Positions 48,072 through 61,101 are shown, counted from the first letter of the stretch. The stretch: 64,000 nt of DNA from Clostridium formicaceticum (GCF_001854185.1 NZ_CP017603.1:744001-808000), one strand, 5' to 3'. The notes: a model not told the origin generated them from the sequence alone. Translations and numbers: made by a program.

Positions 48072-48100
48072 ATTTTATATCATTAAGCTACAAATATCAA
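48072..48100 (-). promoter_or_regulatory. Promoter of the S10 operon
   Basis: On the minus strand TTGATA (48100-48095), 17 bases, TAAAAT (48077-48072). Confidence 0.7.
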
Positions 48101-48282
48101 GCCTATTTTAAATATTTCTTGAAAGTTTTATAATCTTTTTTATATCAATATACGTCTGTAAATTTTAATATGCTAAGATCTATATTCACAGTCCTTGATT
48201 ATGTCTCTACGCCAAGGGTAAAGCCATAGACCTGAATACTAAAATCCAAGTTTGAAGATGTCTCTAGACTGTACTATAATGC

Positions 48283-48318
48283 AAATTTAGAAGAAGAGAA
48301 AACCCTTCTTCTAAATTT
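48283..48318 (-). terminator. Terminator after tuf
   Basis: AAATTTAGAAGAAG and its complement form a perfect 14-bp stem with an 8-base loop; the T-rich end is within the stem and short after it. Confidence 0.65.
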
Positions 48319-48340
48319 AAAATTTCATTGCTAGTATCAA

Positions 48341-49534
48341 TTATTCAATAATAGAAGCAACTACACCAGCACCTACAGTTCTTCCACCTTCACGGATAGC
48401 GAATCTTAAACCTTCTTCTGTAGCGATTGGGCTAATTAATTCGATTTCCATTGTAATGTTATCTCCTGGCATTACCATTTCTGTTCCCTCTGGTAATTTG
48501 ATGCTTCCTGTTACGTCTGTTGTTCTAAAATAAAATTGTGGTCTGTATCCATCAAAGAATGGTGTATGTCTTCCACCTTCTTCTTTCTTTAATACGTATA
48601 CTTCCGCCTTAAATTTTGTGTGAGGCTTGATTGTACCAGGCTTTGCTAATACTTGTCCTCTTTCGATTTCTGTTCTCTGGATACCTCTTAGTAATACCCC
48701 TACGTTGTCTCCTGCTTCTGCTTGATCTAGTAACTTTCTGAACATTTCTACCCCTGTTACTACTAACTTTCTTGATTCTTCTGCTAAACCTACTAATTCT
48801 ACTTCGTCCTGTACTTTTACTACGCCTCTTTCTACTCTTCCTGTTGCAACTGTTCCTCTACCTGTAATTGAGAATACGTCCTCTACTGGCATTAAGAATG
48901 GCTTGTCAATATCTCTTTCTGGTTGTGGAATGTATTCATCGATGATTTCAAACATTTCTACAATCTTTGTTCCCCAATCACTATCTGGATCATTTAATGC
49001 TTGTAATGCTGATCCCTTGATTACTGGTGTGTCATCTCCTGGAAATTCATATTCGTTTAATAAGTCTCTGATTTCCATTTCTACTAATTCTAATAATTCT
49101 TCATCATCTACCATATCGCATTTGTTCATGAATACTACGATGTATGGTACACCTACCTGTCTTGATAGTAGGATATGCTCTCTTGTTTGTGGCATTGGAC
49201 CGTCCGCTGCTGATACTACCAGGATCGCTCCGTCCATTTGTGCTGCTCCTGTAATCATGTTTTTTACATAGTCAGCATGGCCTGGGCAGTCTACGTGAGC
49301 ATAGTGTCTGTTGTTTGTTTCGTACTCAACGTGTGCTGTTGAAATTGTGATTCCTCTTTCTCTTTCTTCTGGTGCTTTGTCGATTTGGTCAAAGGCTACT
49401 GCTGATCCTGTTCCTAATCTTTTGTTTAATGTCATTGTAATCGCTGCTGTTAATGTTGTTTTACCATGGTCAACGTGTCCTATTGTTCCTATGTTTACAT
49501 GGGGCTTATTTCTTTCAAATTTTGCTTTTGCCAT
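48341..49534 (-). CDS. tuf: Elongation factor Tu
   Basis: A 397-residue GTPase that brings aminoacyl-tRNA to the ribosome. GHVDHGKT (19-26), switch [18 protein letters not shown] (136-139) and SAL-like GSAL are present; domains 2 and 3 are complete (C-terminal [10 protein letters not shown]). It is last in the str group, 122 bases after fusA, and followed by a hairpin terminator. Confidence 0.98.
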   Translation of the reverse strand: MAKAKFERNKPHVNIGTIGHVDHGKTTLTAAITMTLNKRLGTGSAVAFDQIDKAPEERERGITISTAHVEYETNNRHYAHVDCPGHADYVKNMITGAAQMDGAILVVSAADGPMPQTREHILLSRQVGVPYIVVFMNKCDMVDDEELLELVEMEIRDLLNEYEFPGDDTPVIKGSALQALNDPDSDWGTKIVEMFEIIDEYIPQPERDIDKPFLMPVEDVFSITGRGTVATGRVERGVVKVQDEVELVGLAEESRKLVVTGVEMFRKLLDQAEAGDNVGVLLRGIQRTEIERGQVLAKPGTIKPHTKFKAEVYVLKKEEGGRHTPFFDGYRPQFYFRTTDVTGSIKLPEGTEMVMPGDNITMEIELISPIATEEGLRFAIREGGRTVGAGVVASIIE

Positions 49535-49588
49535 TTTTTACTCCTCCTCGTTTTTAACGTATTAAGTAAAAGTTTTTATACTACTTAA

Positions 49589-49648
49589 CCTATCTATAGA
49601 TTTATCTAAAGATAGGATAGCAGACAAAGCATCTTAAATCTGCTATCC
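49589..49648 (-). other. Tandem hairpins between fusA and tuf
   Basis: GGATAGCAGA/TCTGCTATCC (10 bp, 49615-49648) and CCTATCT/AGATAGG (49589-49616) overlap at one arm, so only one can form at a time. Neither has a clear T run. They may modulate read-through to tuf or be processing sites. Confidence 0.5.
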
Positions 49649-49656
49649 GATTTTCA

Positions 49657-51732
49657 CTACTGTCTTCCAGCAACCACTTTTTCAGCAATACTTGCTGGAA
49701 CTTGTTCATAATGACTAAAGTGCATAGAGTATACAGCACGACCTTGTGTTTTTGAACGCAAGTCTGTAGCGTAACCAAACATTTCAGATAGTGGTACATA
49801 ACATCTTATTACCTGTACACCACCTGTTCTTGGCTCCATACCTTCAATCTTACCACGTCTTGAGTTTAAGTCACCCATAACATCCCCCATATAATCTTCA
49901 GGTGTTGTCACTTCTACCTTCATATATGGTTCCAGTAAAGCTGGCTTCGCTTTCTTCATACCATCTTTGAAAGCCATAGAACCAGCGATTTTAAATGCCA
50001 TTTCAGAAGAGTCAACCTCATGATAAGATCCGTCAAACAGTTCTACCTTCATGTCAACTACTTCGTAGCCAGCTAACACACCATTTTTCATGGCTTCTTG
50101 AATACCAGCATCAACAGCAGGAATATACTCTCTTGGGATAGCTCCACCAACGATTTGATTGTCGAAGCCGTAGCCTTGGCCTGGTTCCTGTGGAATAAGA
50201 CGAATTTTAACATGTCCGTATTGTCCACGACCCCCAGATTGTCGAGCATATTTACCCTCTACTTCTACCGCTTGGGTAATAGTTTCTTTATAAGCAACTT
50301 GAGGTTTACCTACATTTGCCTCTACTTTAAACTCTCTCATCATTCTGTCTACGATGATTTCAAGATGAAGCTCTCCCATACCAGCAATGATGGTTTGACC
50401 TGTTTCTTCATCTGTGTAGGTTTTAAAAGTTGGGTCCTCTTCAGCAAGTTTTTGTAAAGCAACCCCCATTTTTTCTTGAGCAGCTTTAGTTTTTGGTTCA
50501 ATAGCTACGTGAATAACTGGCTCTGGAAACTCCATAGATTCTAACACTACTACATTGTCAGGATCACATAGTGTATCCCCTGTAGTTGTATCTTTTAATC
50601 CTACAGCAGCCGCGATATCACCAGCATATACTTCTGTAATTTCTTCTCTTGTATTGGCATGCATTTGAAGGATACGTCCAATTCTCTCTTTCTTCCCTTT
50701 TGTAGAGTTTAAGATATAAGAACCAGACTCAAGCTTTCCCGAATAAACTCGGAAAAAAGCTAGTTTTCCTACATATGGATCTGCCATGATTTTGAAGGCT
50801 AAAGCTGAAAAAGGTTCATTGTCATCTGCATGTCTTTCGATTTCTTCTTCGGTATCCTCAGATACACCTTTAATCGCTGGTATATCTAGTGGTGAAGGCA
50901 TATAAGTTACAACGGCATCTAATAAACGCTGCACACCTTTATTCTTATAAGAAGAGCCACATAATACCGGTGTCATTTGTGTAGCAATTGTACCTCTTCT
51001 GATACCCGCAATTACTTCCTCTTCTGTTAGTTCTTCTCCTTCTAAATAACGCATCATTAATTCTTCATCAGTTTCAGCTACTGCCTCTATTAGTATTTCT
51101 CTATACTCATTAGCAAGATCCTTCATATCTTCAGGAATGTCTACTGTCTCAGTCTCTTGACCTAAATCATCTTTGTAAATGGTTGCATTCATCTTTACTA
51201 GGTCAATGATGCCTTTGAAGGTATCTTCAGCACCGATAGGTAACTGGATAGGTATTGCATTAGCACCTAATCTTTCCTTCATCATTTTTACAGCTTGAAA
51301 GAAGTCAGCACCTAAAATGTCCATTTTGTTTACGAAGGCCATTCTTGGCACTCTGTATTTATCTGCCTGTCTCCAAACAGTTTCAGATTGAGGCTCAACC
51401 CCACCTTTGGCACAGAATACAGCTACAGATCCATCTAATACTCTTAGAGATCTTTCTACCTCTACAGTAAAGTCCACGTGACCTGGTGTATCTATGATAT
51501 TGATTCTATGCTCTTGCCATTGACAGGTAGTAGCAGCTGAAGTGATGGTGATACCTCTTTCTTTCTCCTGCTCCATCCAGTCCATTTGAGATGCACCCTC
51601 ATGAGTTTCACCTAATTTTCTAATTCTGCCGGCATAAAACAATATTCTCTCTGTGGTTGTTGTTTTACCAGCATCAATATGCGCCATAATACCTATATTT
51701 CTTATTTTTTCTAGTGGAAACTGCCTTGCCAC
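49657..51732 (-). CDS. fusA: Elongation factor G
   Basis: A 691-residue translocase. GTG 51732 ([20 protein letters not shown]) is chosen because GGAGG is 7 bases upstream and the frame's first 17 codons match nothing in [12 protein letters not shown]-loop, [12 protein letters not shown], and domains II-V (ending [17 protein letters not shown]) are complete. Fits the str order rpsL-rpsG-fusA-tuf. Confidence 0.97.
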   Translation of the reverse strand: MARQFPLEKIRNIGIMAHIDAGKTTTTERILFYAGRIRKLGETHEGASQMDWMEQEKERGITITSAATTCQWQEHRINIIDTPGHVDFTVEVERSLRVLDGSVAVFCAKGGVEPQSETVWRQADKYRVPRMAFVNKMDILGADFFQAVKMMKERLGANAIPIQLPIGAEDTFKGIIDLVKMNATIYKDDLGQETETVDIPEDMKDLANEYREILIEAVAETDEELMMRYLEGEELTEEEVIAGIRRGTIATQMTPVLCGSSYKNKGVQRLLDAVVTYMPSPLDIPAIKGVSEDTEEEIERHADDNEPFSALAFKIMADPYVGKLAFFRVYSGKLESGSYILNSTKGKKERIGRILQMHANTREEITEVYAGDIAAAVGLKDTTTGDTLCDPDNVVVLESMEFPEPVIHVAIEPKTKAAQEKMGVALQKLAEEDPTFKTYTDEETGQTIIAGMGELHLEIIVDRMMREFKVEANVGKPQVAYKETITQAVEVEGKYARQSGGRGQYGHVKIRLIPQEPGQGYGFDNQIVGGAIPREYIPAVDAGIQEAMKNGVLAGYEVVDMKVELFDGSYHEVDSSEMAFKIAGSMAFKDGMKKAKPALLEPYMKVEVTTPEDYMGDVMGDLNSRRGKIEGMEPRTGGVQVIRCYVPLSEMFGYATDLRSKTQGRAVYSMHFSHYEQVPASIAEKVVAGRQ

Positions 51733-51829
51733 TGTTGATCCTCCTTCCATAGGAAACGAAACATTTACAGTGATTTTTAGCAACTAATATACATTAGCAT
51801 ATCCAAAAACTACTATTTTAAACATTATC

Positions 51830-52330
<501 letters not shown>

Positions 52331-52416
52331 TCATCGGTACTCGACAACCAATTTTAAGATTGCCGCCGTGCGCAGTTCAATGCTTTATTATATATGCATC
52401 ATCGCTCCGACGTCTA

Positions 52417-52833
52417 TTATTTCTTCTTAGGTCTCTTTGCACCGTACTTTGATCTTGCTTGTAATCTGTTAGCTACACCTGCAGTATCTAATGTTCCTCT
52501 AACAATATGGTATCTAACCCCTGGTAAGTCTTTTACCCTTCCACCTCTGATTAGAACAACACTATGCTCTTGAAGGTTATGACCAATTCCTGGGATGTAA
52601 GCTGTTACTTCAATACCATTTGTCAATCTTACCCTAGCTACTTTTCTTAAAGCTGAGTTAGGCTTTTTAGGTGTAACAGTTTTAACAGAAGTACAAACTC
52701 CTCTTTTTTGTGGAGAACTTTTGTCGGTAGCTACTCTTCTCAAAGAGTTGAAACCTTTTTGTAATGCAGGAGCTGTTGATTTTTCTTGAATTTCTTTTCT
52801 ACCTTTACGTACTAACTGGCTTATTGTTGGCAT
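52417..52833 (-). CDS. rpsL: 30S ribosomal protein S12
   Basis: A 138-residue decoding-centre protein. ATG 52833 ([12 protein letters not shown]) has GGAGG 8 bases upstream; the longer frame adds 12 unrelated residues. [17 protein letters not shown] and the streptomycin-related [17 protein letters not shown] loop are present. Lysines at the usual resistance sites are wild type (TPKKPNS, GRVKDLP). Confidence 0.97.
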   Translation of the reverse strand: MPTISQLVRKGRKEIQEKSTAPALQKGFNSLRRVATDKSSPQKRGVCTSVKTVTPKKPNSALRKVARVRLTNGIEVTAYIPGIGHNLQEHSVVLIRGGRVKDLPGVRYHIVRGTLDTAGVANRLQARSKYGAKRPKKK

Positions 52834-52939
52834 CCATTGCACCTCCTTCCAATAAAAAGCTTTAAACATAGAAAAACTTTTATCTTTATTCTATAATATA
52901 AGATAAAATGTCTTTGCCTAATCAAGTGTAAATCTCTGG

Positions 52940-53185
52940 TTACTTTAATATTGCCGCAGCTGCTGCACTAACATCAATACTGCAGGCTTTACCAAGTTTT
53001 TTCATAGAATCAACATAAATAATTTCTACACCTTTACTAGTGGCAGCGTTCTTAAGTTTTTCTAATAGATGTATTTCTGCATCTTCTGCCAAATAAAGCG
53101 TCTTTACTTTATCTTCAGCTAATGCTTTGTTGGTTTGCTTTATGCCAATGACCTTATTATTGGCCTTTTGCAAAGAGTCTAACAT
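52940..53185 (-). CDS. L7Ae-family ribosomal protein-like (YbxF type)
   Basis: An 81-residue L7Ae/L30e/S12e-fold kink-turn RNA-binding protein: NNKVIGIKQTNKALAEDKVKTLYLAEDAE is the start region and VDSMKKLGKACSID the C-terminal segment. It holds the normal Firmicute place just upstream of rpsL. Its role in Bacteria is not well defined. It is the first gene after the str promoter (53301-53329). Confidence 0.9.
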   Translation of the reverse strand: MLDSLQKANNKVIGIKQTNKALAEDKVKTLYLAEDAEIHLLEKLKNAATSKGVEIIYVDSMKKLGKACSIDVSAAAAAILK

Positions 53186-53210
53186 AAAAGTTTCCTCCTT
53201 TTTTAAAGAT

Positions 53211-53233
53211 CTGGGAGACTTTTCGTCCCCCAG
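53211..53233 (-). other. Hairpin in the leader of the L7Ae-rpsL unit
   Basis: CTGGGGGAC and GTCTCCCAG (one G-T pair) form a 9-bp stem on the minus strand, 26 bases before the L7Ae start codon; a flanking AAAAGTGGACTTTT segment offers an alternative pairing. No T run follows, so it is not a simple terminator. Confidence 0.5.
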
Positions 53234-53300
53234 TTAAAAGTCCACTTTTATACTGAAAATTTTGTTTTTCTAAACAGCATTGTGTATAACACACTTAAAT

Positions 53301-53329
53301 ATTCTAACACTTGTTGATAAGTGTGTCAA
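53301..53329 (-). promoter_or_regulatory. Promoter of L7Ae-rpsL-rpsG-fusA-tuf with palindromic spacer
   Basis: On the minus strand TTGACA (53329-53324), 17 bases, TAGAAT (53306-53301). The spacer contains ACACTT and AAGTGT as an inverted repeat around TATCAAC-type sequence, which could be an operator. Confidence 0.75.
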
Positions 53330-53389
53330 CTACTTATTTTGTTAAGTTAAAGCATTGGCTTTTCACCTTTTATACTACAAAATCATCTT

Positions 53390-56300
53390 TTATTCTTCTT
53401 CAATTTCTTCTATATCTTCTGGCGTTTCATCCTCTGTGCTTAAAGCAATATTTTTATACCGCTTCATTCCTGTACCAGCAGGGATCAGCTTTCCAATAAT
53501 TACATTTTCCTTCAAACCTATCAAGTAATCTTCCTTACCTTTGATAGCAGCTTCCGTTAAAACTCTTGTTGTCTCTTGGAAAGATGCCGCTGATAAGAAG
53601 GATTCTGTTGCAAGGGAGGCTTTCGTAATACCTAGCAATGTTACTGTATAGGTAGCTTCTTTCTTACCTTCCTCTCTTGCCTTGACATTTACTTCTTTTA
53701 AATCAAAAACAGTTTCTAGTGCCCCAGGTAACAAATCAGTATCTCCAGCATCTTCAACTTTTGCTTTACTCAACATCTGTCTTACAATAACTTCAACATG
53801 CTTGTCATTGATATCAACCCCCTGTAGTCGGTATACTCTCTGCACTTCTTTGATAATGTAGTTTTCAACACCTTCTACACCTTTAATCTTAAGAATATCA
53901 TGAGGGTTAACAGATCCTTGAGTAATTTCATCTCCAGCTTCAATGACTTGACCTTGTTTTACTTTGACCCTAGAGCTATAAGGAATTTCATACTTTTTCT
54001 CTTCAGCAGCATTTCTTACAACAACTTCACGTTTTTTTCTAGATTCCAGGATTTCAACAGTACCACCAATTTCGCTGATGATGGCTAATCCTTTTGGTTT
54101 CCTTGCTTCAAATAATTCCTCTACCCTCGGCAAACCTTGGGTAATGTCAGCACCAGCAACCCCACCAGTATGGAAGGTTCTCATAGTAAGCTGTGTTCCT
54201 GGTTCTCCGATGGACTGTGCAGCAATGATACCAACAGCCTCTCCCACTTGAACAGGCTCCCCAGTAGCTAAGTTTCTGCCATAGCAAGTTGCACATACAC
54301 CATGCTTTGTTTTGCAGTTCAGTGTTGTTCTGATCTTTACCTTCTCTAAACCAGCAGCAATGATTTTTTCTGCATCTTCCTCTAAAATCATATTGTTTTT
54401 AGCAACCATTACTTCTCCAGTTTCTGGATGAAGAATATCCTCTAGTGCATGTCTACCTACTAATCTATCATACAGTTCCTCAATCACTTCATTTCCATCT
54501 TTAAAAGCAGAAGCTATAATGCCCTCTGTTGTACCACAATCAATTTCTCGAATAATGATATCTTGACTAACATCCACAAGACGTCTTGTTAAATATCCTG
54601 AGTCAGCTGTTCTAAGAGCAGTATCTGCTAGTCCTTTTCTGGCTCCATGGGTAGAAATAAAGTACTCTAATACAGACAAGCCTTCACGGAAGTTCGCCTT
54701 GATTGGCATTTCCACCGTATGTCCAGAGGCATTTGCCATCAATCCCCTCATACCGCCTAGCTGTCTAATCTGGTTTTTACTACCCCTCGCACCTGAGTGG
54801 GCCATAATAAATACATTGTTCAATCGATCTAAACCTGCCATTAAAGCATCTGTAACCTTTTCTGTTGTTTCTGTCCAGGTTTCAATAACTCTTTCGTATC
54901 TTTCCTCGTCAGAAATCAACCCTCTTCTGTAGGCTTTTTCATATTTATCTACTTTTTCTTCAGCTTCTGAAATCAATTCTGGCTTTTCTGCTGGCACTTC
55001 CATATCTGATACCGCAATGGTGATAGCACCTTTAGTAGAGTATTTAAAGCCAGTTTGTTTTATATAATCCAACATAATAGAAGTAGCTGTATTTCCAAGT
55101 TTTCTAAAAGACTTATCAATAACTTTCCCTAAAGCTTTTTTATCACATAAGAAGTCAACTTCTAGAGAATACAAGTCCTTTGTACGATCCACAAAACCTA
55201 GATTCTGAGGTATTTTTTCGTTGAAAATAAATCTACCAACAGTACTTTCTACCAGTTTCCCTTTATCATCCTTGTTAAGTTTTACACGAACCTTGACCCT
55301 AGCATGAAGATCTACTACACCAGTATCATAGGCCATCAGCATCTCTTCAAAATCTTTAAAGATCATGCCTTCTCCTTTGATACCTGGAACTTCAATCGTT
55401 AGATAGTAACTTCCAAGTACCATATCCTGTGTTGGTGTGGTAATTAGCTGCCCATCCTTCGGTGCTAGTATATTGTTAGGAGCTAGCATTAAAAATCTAG
55501 CTTCTGCTTGAGCTTCAACCGATAAGGGCACATGTACCGCCATTTGGTCCCCGTCGAAATCCGCATTATAAGCTGTACATACCAGCGGATGTAGCTTAAT
55601 CGCCTTGCCTTCTACCAAAACCGGCTCAAAGGCCTGAATTCCTAATCTATGAAGGGTAGGAGCTCTATTAAGCAGCACTGGATGTTCCTTGATGACCTCT
55701 TCTAGTACATCCCAAACCTCTGGCTTTACCTTTTCCACCATACGCTTAGCACTCTTAATATTGTGGGCATAGTTATTTTCCACAAGCTTTTTCATAACAA
55801 AGGGCTTGAATAGCTCTAAAGCCATCTTTTTAGGTAAACCACATTGATAAAACTTTAGTTCAGGTCCAACAACAATAACAGAACGTCCTGAATAGTCTAC
55901 ACGCTTTCCTAAAAGGTTTTGTCTGAAACGTCCCTGTTTTCCCTTTAGCATATCTGAAAGGGATTTTAATGGTCGATTACCAGGTCCTGTTACAGGCTTA
56001 CCTCTTCTACCATTATCAATTAAAGCATCTACCGCCTCCTGCAGCATCCTCTTTTCGTTTCTCACAATAATGTCTGGTGCACCTAAATCTAATAGTCGCT
56101 TTAAACGGTTATTACGATTAATTACTCTTCGGTATAAATCATTTAAATCAGAGGTAGCAAACCTACCACCATCTAGTTGCACCATAGGTCTTAAGTCCGG
56201 CGGAATCACCGGTACCGCATCCACAATCATCCACTCTGGTTTATTACCAGATTGTCTGAAAGCTTCCACCACCTCAAGTCTTCTGATGGTTCGAACTCTT

Positions 56301-56905
56301 TTTTGTCCAGTGCTTTCCTTTAACTTATGTTTTAATTCTTTTGCTAGCTCTTCAAGGTTGATTCTAGCAAGTATTTCTTTAACCGCCTCGGCTCCCATAG
56401 CAGCTTTAAAGTTAGAACCATACTTTTCTAACGCCTCACCATATTCTTTTTCAGTTAAAATTTGCTTTTCTGTTAATGGTGTTTCTCCTGGCTCTATAAC
56501 AATATAGGCAGCAAAGTACAATACCTTTTCTAAAGATCTTGGTGACATATCTAAGAGAAGTCCCATTCTGCTGGGTATACCCTTAAAATACCAAATATGA
56601 GATACTGGAGCAGCTAATTCTATATGCCCCATTCTTTCTCTTCTTACTTTAGACTTTGTTACTTCAACGCCACAACGATCACATACAACCCCTTTGTATC
56701 TAACGCGCTTGTACTTACCACAGTGGCACTCCCAATCTTTTGTAGGACCAAAAATCTTTTCACAAAACAGTCCTTCTTTTTCCGGCTTTAAAGTTCTGTA
56801 GTTAATCGTTTCAGGTTTTTTTACCTCACCTTTAGACCACTGTCTAATTTTTTCTGGAGATGCCAATGAAATTTTAATAGATTCAAAATTATTCAATTCG
56901 TACAA
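53390..56905 (-). CDS. rpoC: RNA polymerase beta' subunit
   Basis: A 1171-residue catalytic subunit. Zinc site C60, C62, C75, C78; catalytic [12 protein letters not shown]; bridge helix and trigger loop region [18 protein letters not shown] and [19 protein letters not shown]; second zinc site [13 protein letters not shown]. No intein or Clostridium-specific large insert is seen. 65 bases after rpoB. Confidence 0.98.
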   Translation of the reverse strand: MYELNNFESIKISLASPEKIRQWSKGEVKKPETINYRTLKPEKEGLFCEKIFGPTKDWECHCGKYKRVRYKGVVCDRCGVEVTKSKVRRERMGHIELAAPVSHIWYFKGIPSRMGLLLDMSPRSLEKVLYFAAYIVIEPGETPLTEKQILTEKEYGEALEKYGSNFKAAMGAEAVKEILARINLEELAKELKHKLKESTGQKRVRTIRRLEVVEAFRQSGNKPEWMIVDAVPVIPPDLRPMVQLDGGRFATSDLNDLYRRVINRNNRLKRLLDLGAPDIIVRNEKRMLQEAVDALIDNGRRGKPVTGPGNRPLKSLSDMLKGKQGRFRQNLLGKRVDYSGRSVIVVGPELKFYQCGLPKKMALELFKPFVMKKLVENNYAHNIKSAKRMVEKVKPEVWDVLEEVIKEHPVLLNRAPTLHRLGIQAFEPVLVEGKAIKLHPLVCTAYNADFDGDQMAVHVPLSVEAQAEARFLMLAPNNILAPKDGQLITTPTQDMVLGSYYLTIEVPGIKGEGMIFKDFEEMLMAYDTGVVDLHARVKVRVKLNKDDKGKLVESTVGRFIFNEKIPQNLGFVDRTKDLYSLEVDFLCDKKALGKVIDKSFRKLGNTATSIMLDYIKQTGFKYSTKGAITIAVSDMEVPAEKPELISEAEEKVDKYEKAYRRGLISDEERYERVIETWTETTEKVTDALMAGLDRLNNVFIMAHSGARGSKNQIRQLGGMRGLMANASGHTVEMPIKANFREGLSVLEYFISTHGARKGLADTALRTADSGYLTRRLVDVSQDIIIREIDCGTTEGIIASAFKDGNEVIEELYDRLVGRHALEDILHPETGEVMVAKNNMILEEDAEKIIAAGLEKVKIRTTLNCKTKHGVCATCYGRNLATGEPVQVGEAVGIIAAQSIGEPGTQLTMRTFHTGGVAGADITQGLPRVEELFEARKPKGLAIISEIGGTVEILESRKKREVVVRNAAEEKKYEIPYSSRVKVKQGQVIEAGDEITQGSVNPHDILKIKGVEGVENYIIKEVQRVYRLQGVDINDKHVEVIVRQMLSKAKVEDAGDTDLLPGALETVFDLKEVNVKAREEGKKEATYTVTLLGITKASLATESFLSAASFQETTRVLTEAAIKGKEDYLIGLKENVIIGKLIPAGTGMKRYKNIALSTEDETPEDIEEIEEE

Positions 56906-56970
56906 GGAGTCTCTCTCCCTTCTCTATAGTTTAATAACTATAATCAGCCTATGATTTTTTTATTAAATTT

Positions 56971-59900
56971 TTAATCTTCATAATCATCGTATCCATCAAA
57001 ATCATCTAAAAACTCATCTTTATATCCTGATTTTTGTAGTTCTTCTTCCTCTATAATGTAGTCTTCATCTATATCTATCTCTATATCTTCTTCACTGTCC
57101 TGTTCTTCTTCACTGTCCTGTTCTTCCTCATCATTCGCTTGATCTTGCTCTTCACCTTCTTCATCTTCAGGCGAATATGGAAAATCACCGTGTTCCATAT
57201 TCAGGTCAGCTACATCGTCCTCTATGGACTCTTTAATTTCCACTTCTTGTTCACCTTCCAAGAGTACCTTCACATTCAAACACAAACTTTGTAGTTCTTT
57301 TATAAGTACTTTAAAGGATTCTGGCACCCCCGGCTCAGGGATATTCTCTCCTTTAACAATACATTCGTAGGTTTTAACACGTCCTACAACATCATCAGAC
57401 TTCACTGTCAGGATTTCCTGTAATGTATAGGCAGCGCCATAAGCCTCCAATGCCCAAACCTCCATCTCTCCAAAACGCTGACCGCCAAACTGTGCTTTCC
57501 CTCCCAGCGGCTGCTGCGTAACAAGTGAGTAAGGACCAGTACTTCTAGCATGAATCTTATCGTCAACTAAATGATGCAGTTTTAACATATACATATAACC
57601 TACTGTAACAGGGTTATCAAAGGGTTCTCCAGTTCTTCCGTCATACAAGGTCAGTTTTCCGCTTCTAGGATAACCCGCCTCTTCCAGTGCGTTCATAATA
57701 TCTTCTTCATTAGCACCATCGAACACTGGCGTAGCAACCTTCCAGCCTAATGCCTTAGCTGCCAACCCCAAATGAATTTCTAGTACCTGCCCGATATTCA
57801 TACGAGAAGGTACCCCTAGAGGATTTAATACAATCTCCAAAGGTGTTCCATCCGCCAAGAAAGGCATATCTTCTTGAGGCAATACCCTTGAGATAACCCC
57901 TTTGTTTCCATGACGCCCAGCCATTTTGTCTCCAACGTTTATTTTTCTCTTTTTAGCGATGTATACTCTTACTAATTCATTAACCCCTGGAGGCAGTTCA
58001 TCTCCGTTTTCTCGCGTAAATACTTTGATATCTACAATAATTCCTGATTCACCATGGGGTACCTTTAAAGAAGTGTCCCTTACTTCTCTAGCTTTTTCAC
58101 CAAATATTGCTCTTAGCAGTCGTTCCTCAGCCGTTAACTCGGTTTCACCCTTCGGTGTTACTTTACCTACTAGAATATCTCCCGACTGCACTTCAGCGCC
58201 TATACGAATAATGCCTCTTTCATCTAAATCCTTCAAGGCATCTTCACCTACATTAGGAATATCTCGCGTAATTTCTTCAGGACCTAGCTTAGTATCTCTA
58301 GCATCCGCCTCATACTCTTCAATATGAATAGAAGTTAAAGCATCTTCTTCTACCAATTTTTCATTAATTAAAATAGCATCTTCGTAGTTATAACCCTCCC
58401 ATGTCATAAAACCGATAAGACAATTTCTACCTAATGCTATTTCACCTTGGTCTGTTGACGGTCCATCAGCAATAACATCACCTGCTTTAATCACTTCTCC
58501 TTTACTAACGATAGGTCTTTGATTAATACAAGTTCCCTGATTTGATCTTTTAAATTTCAAAAGCTTATATCTGTCCTTTTTCCCATCCTCTGTTTTGATA
58601 ATAATTTCATTAGCAGAAACCCTATCAACAACCCCACTATTTTTAGCTACTACAACAACACCAGAATCCTTGGCTGCCTTATATTCCATTCCAGTACCAA
58701 TAATTGGTGCATTGGTGATTAATAGCGGAACAGCTTGCCGTTGCATGTTAGAGCCCATTAAGGCACGGTTGGCATCGTCATTTTCTAAGAAGGGAATCAT
58801 GGCAGTAGCCACCGAAACCACCTGTTTTGGCGATACATCCATATAATCTACTTCATTATATGGCACAACATCTATTGCACCAAATCGTGTTCTTGTGGTT
58901 ACTCTTTTATTTACAAAACGTCCTTCTTCATCCAGTGGTTCATTGGCCTGTGCAACAATAAATAGATCCTCTTCATCAGCCGTAAGATACTCTATATCAT
59001 TGGTGACCACCATTCTCTTTAAGTCTACTTTTCTATAAGGAGCTTCAATAAATCCGTATTCATTTACTCTTGCGTATGTACTTAAAGAGTTAATTAGTCC
59101 GATATTGGGTCCTTCAGGCGTTTCAATAGGGCACATTCTACCATAATGAGAGTGATGCACGTCCCTTACCTCGAAACCTGCTCTTTCTCTAGAAAGCCCC
59201 CCTGGCCCAAGTGCTGAAAGTCTTCTCTTATGGGTTAATTCCGCCAATGGATTCGTTTGATCCATAAACTGCGATAACTGGGAACTCCCAAAAAACTCCT
59301 TTATAGAAGCTGCTACTGGACGGATGTTAATTAAGGCCTGGGGTGTAACAAGCTCTACATCCTGAATTGTCATCCTCTCTTTAACCACTCTTTCCATTCG
59401 AGATAAACCAATCCTAAATTGATTTTGCAACAATTCACCTACCGAACGTAGCCTTCTATTGCCCAAGTGGTCAATATCATCGATATTTCCTATATCATGG
59501 GCCAAGTTAAATATATAATTAATGGATGCAATAATATCTGAAACGATCACATGTTTCGGTATTAGCTCCCTTTTTTTATCTTTTATAGCTTCCTTAATTT
59601 CTTCTTCTGTTTTAAAGGTATCTAATATTTCTTTTAACAACGGATAATATACTTTTTCCTTAATTTTAAGATCATCTATATTAAAGGTAACATGCGTCCT
59701 TATGTCAACAAAGTGGTTACCCAACACTTTTACAGCCTTCTGTTCTTCAGAATACACAGTCACTACATTAATTCCAGCATTTTGTATGGCCACAGATGTA
59801 TCTCGATCAATTTTTTGTCCCTCTTCTACTAAGATTTCACCAGTGATAGGGTTTACCACATTTTCTGCTGCCTTCTTATTCAGAATCCTATTCGCCAAGG

Positions 59901-60735
59901 ATAGCTTTTTATTTAATTTATACCTACCTACCTTTGCTAGATCATACCGCTTTGGATCAAAGAATAAAGAATTTAATAAAGAGGTAGCACTTTCTACAGT
60001 AGGCGGCTCTCCCGGTCTCAACTTTTTATAGATTTCTAATAATCCCTCATCAGTATTCTTGGTATTATCTTTTTCTAAAGTAGCAAGAAGACGTTCATCT
60101 TCTCCCAACAAATCTTTAATTTGTTGATCGTTTCCGTAACCTAAAGCTCTCAAAAGTACAGTGACAGGTTGTTTACGTGTACGATCTATTCTGACTGAAA
60201 CAACATCATTTGAGTCCGTCTCATATTCTAACCAAGCTCCCCTATTTGGGATAACAGTAGATGAAAAAAGTGGCTTTCCAGTTTTGTCAAATTCTCTACT
60301 GTAATATACGCCAGGAGATCGAACTAGTTGACTGACAATAACCCTTTCAGCCCCATTAATAATAAAGGTTCCCGTATCCGTCATGATAGGAAAATCCCCC
60401 ATGAATACTTCCTGCTCTTTTACTTCCCCTGTTTCTTTATTGATCAATCTTACTTTTACTTTCAAAGGAGCAGCATAGGTAACATCTCGTTCCTTTGATT
60501 CCTCTACATCATACTTAATATTTTCATCTAAAGAATAATCTACAAACTCTAAAATTAGATTACCAGTATAATCTTCTATAGGGGAAATATCATTGAATAC
60601 TTCTTTTAGTCCTTCATCTAAAAACCATTGGTAGGACTCTTTTTGAAGCTCGATGAGGTTGGGCATGTCGACAACTTCGTCAATTTGTGAATAGCTCATT
60701 CTAACTTTCTTACCAACTTCGACAGGATGTGGCAT
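56971..60735 (-). CDS. rpoB: RNA polymerase beta subunit with long acidic tail
   Basis: A 1254-residue subunit. The rifampicin cluster reads [29 protein letters not shown], the sensitive form. [15 protein letters not shown] and the C-terminal clamp region end near [13 protein letters not shown]. After this lies an extra tail of 65 residues, 37 of them Asp or Glu, containing EEQDSE twice. ATG 60735 is chosen over an in-frame GTG four codons earlier that abuts GAGGA. The tail is unusual in length; see findings. It has its own promoter. Confidence 0.97.
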   Translation of the reverse strand: MPHPVEVGKKVRMSYSQIDEVVDMPNLIELQKESYQWFLDEGLKEVFNDISPIEDYTGNLILEFVDYSLDENIKYDVEESKERDVTYAAPLKVKVRLINKETGEVKEQEVFMGDFPIMTDTGTFIINGAERVIVSQLVRSPGVYYSREFDKTGKPLFSSTVIPNRGAWLEYETDSNDVVSVRIDRTRKQPVTVLLRALGYGNDQQIKDLLGEDERLLATLEKDNTKNTDEGLLEIYKKLRPGEPPTVESATSLLNSLFFDPKRYDLAKVGRYKLNKKLSLANRILNKKAAENVVNPITGEILVEEGQKIDRDTSVAIQNAGINVVTVYSEEQKAVKVLGNHFVDIRTHVTFNIDDLKIKEKVYYPLLKEILDTFKTEEEIKEAIKDKKRELIPKHVIVSDIIASINYIFNLAHDIGNIDDIDHLGNRRLRSVGELLQNQFRIGLSRMERVVKERMTIQDVELVTPQALINIRPVAASIKEFFGSSQLSQFMDQTNPLAELTHKRRLSALGPGGLSRERAGFEVRDVHHSHYGRMCPIETPEGPNIGLINSLSTYARVNEYGFIEAPYRKVDLKRMVVTNDIEYLTADEEDLFIVAQANEPLDEEGRFVNKRVTTRTRFGAIDVVPYNEVDYMDVSPKQVVSVATAMIPFLENDDANRALMGSNMQRQAVPLLITNAPIIGTGMEYKAAKDSGVVVVAKNSGVVDRVSANEIIIKTEDGKKDRYKLLKFKRSNQGTCINQRPIVSKGEVIKAGDVIADGPSTDQGEIALGRNCLIGFMTWEGYNYEDAILINEKLVEEDALTSIHIEEYEADARDTKLGPEEITRDIPNVGEDALKDLDERGIIRIGAEVQSGDILVGKVTPKGETELTAEERLLRAIFGEKAREVRDTSLKVPHGESGIIVDIKVFTRENGDELPPGVNELVRVYIAKKRKINVGDKMAGRHGNKGVISRVLPQEDMPFLADGTPLEIVLNPLGVPSRMNIGQVLEIHLGLAAKALGWKVATPVFDGANEEDIMNALEEAGYPRSGKLTLYDGRTGEPFDNPVTVGYMYMLKLHHLVDDKIHARSTGPYSLVTQQPLGGKAQFGGQRFGEMEVWALEAYGAAYTLQEILTVKSDDVVGRVKTYECIVKGENIPEPGVPESFKVLIKELQSLCLNVKVLLEGEQEVEIKESIEDDVADLNMEHGDFPYSPEDEEGEEQDQANDEEEQDSEEEQDSEEDIEIDIDEDYIIEEEELQKSGYKDEFLDDFDGYDDYED
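57087..57122 (-). repeat. 18-bp tandem repeat in the rpoB tail
   Basis: The unit CTTCTTCACTGTCCTGTT (plus strand) occurs twice without a mismatch and a partial third unit follows. It encodes the repeated EEQDSE. Confidence 0.85.
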
Positions 60736-60810
60736 ATTAATATTCACTCCTCGTAATAAAGTAAAAACAACACAGCAATAACTTTTTCAGATAAGGCATA
60801 GCTTTATTTT

Positions 60811-60850
60811 AAAAAGTCAAAAAATGCATATATTCCACTTTTGACTTTTT
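60811..60850 (-). terminator. Terminator-like hairpin in the rpoB leader
   Basis: AAAAAGTCAAAA and TTTTGACTTTTT pair for 12 bp around a 16-base loop, followed by T on the minus strand. It lies about 75-115 bases downstream of the rpoB promoter and could attenuate rpoBC. Confidence 0.65.
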
Positions 60851-60934
60851 TTAACATTTCACTATATAATACTATTGACATTCGTTTATATTTTTATACA
60901 ATATTTACAATTAAATACATTGCTGCAATATATA

Positions 60935-60964
60935 ATTTTATCATAGCCTTTTAGGATTTGTCAA
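60935..60964 (-). promoter_or_regulatory. Promoter of rpoBC
   Basis: On the minus strand TTGACA (60964-60959), 18 bases, and TAAAAT (60940-60935) preceded by TG, an extended -10. Confidence 0.75.
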
Positions 60965-60984
60965 TATTTATTATACTTTTTTAA

Positions 60985-61029
60985 AATTAAGGTTGAAGTT
61001 AAAATTAAGTTTGTAACTTAACCTTAATT
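60985..61029. repeat. Inverted repeat in the rplL-rpoB spacer
   Basis: AATTAAGGTT-AAGTTA and TAACTTAACCTTAATT arms (single-base bulge) with a third AACCTTAA copy following. It lies just upstream of the rpoB -35 box. Confidence 0.6.
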
Positions 61030-61101
61030 CCAACCTTAAATTCCTTTTTGCGGAGCTGTCTCCTAAAAACTGAAAGATGCATTACCTAGATATCAAAAAT
61101 A

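Larger units (their letters stand above)
47849..48340. other. 492-base spacer between tuf and rpsJ
   Basis: Contains the S10-operon leader (47868-48065), its promoter (48072-48100), and the tuf terminator (48283-48318). The part 48101-48282 shows no gene. Confidence 0.7.

Noticed and set aside
56070-58327. Long plus-strand frames opposite rpoC and rpoB
   Set aside because: Antisense shadows of strongly coding genes without ribosome binding sites.
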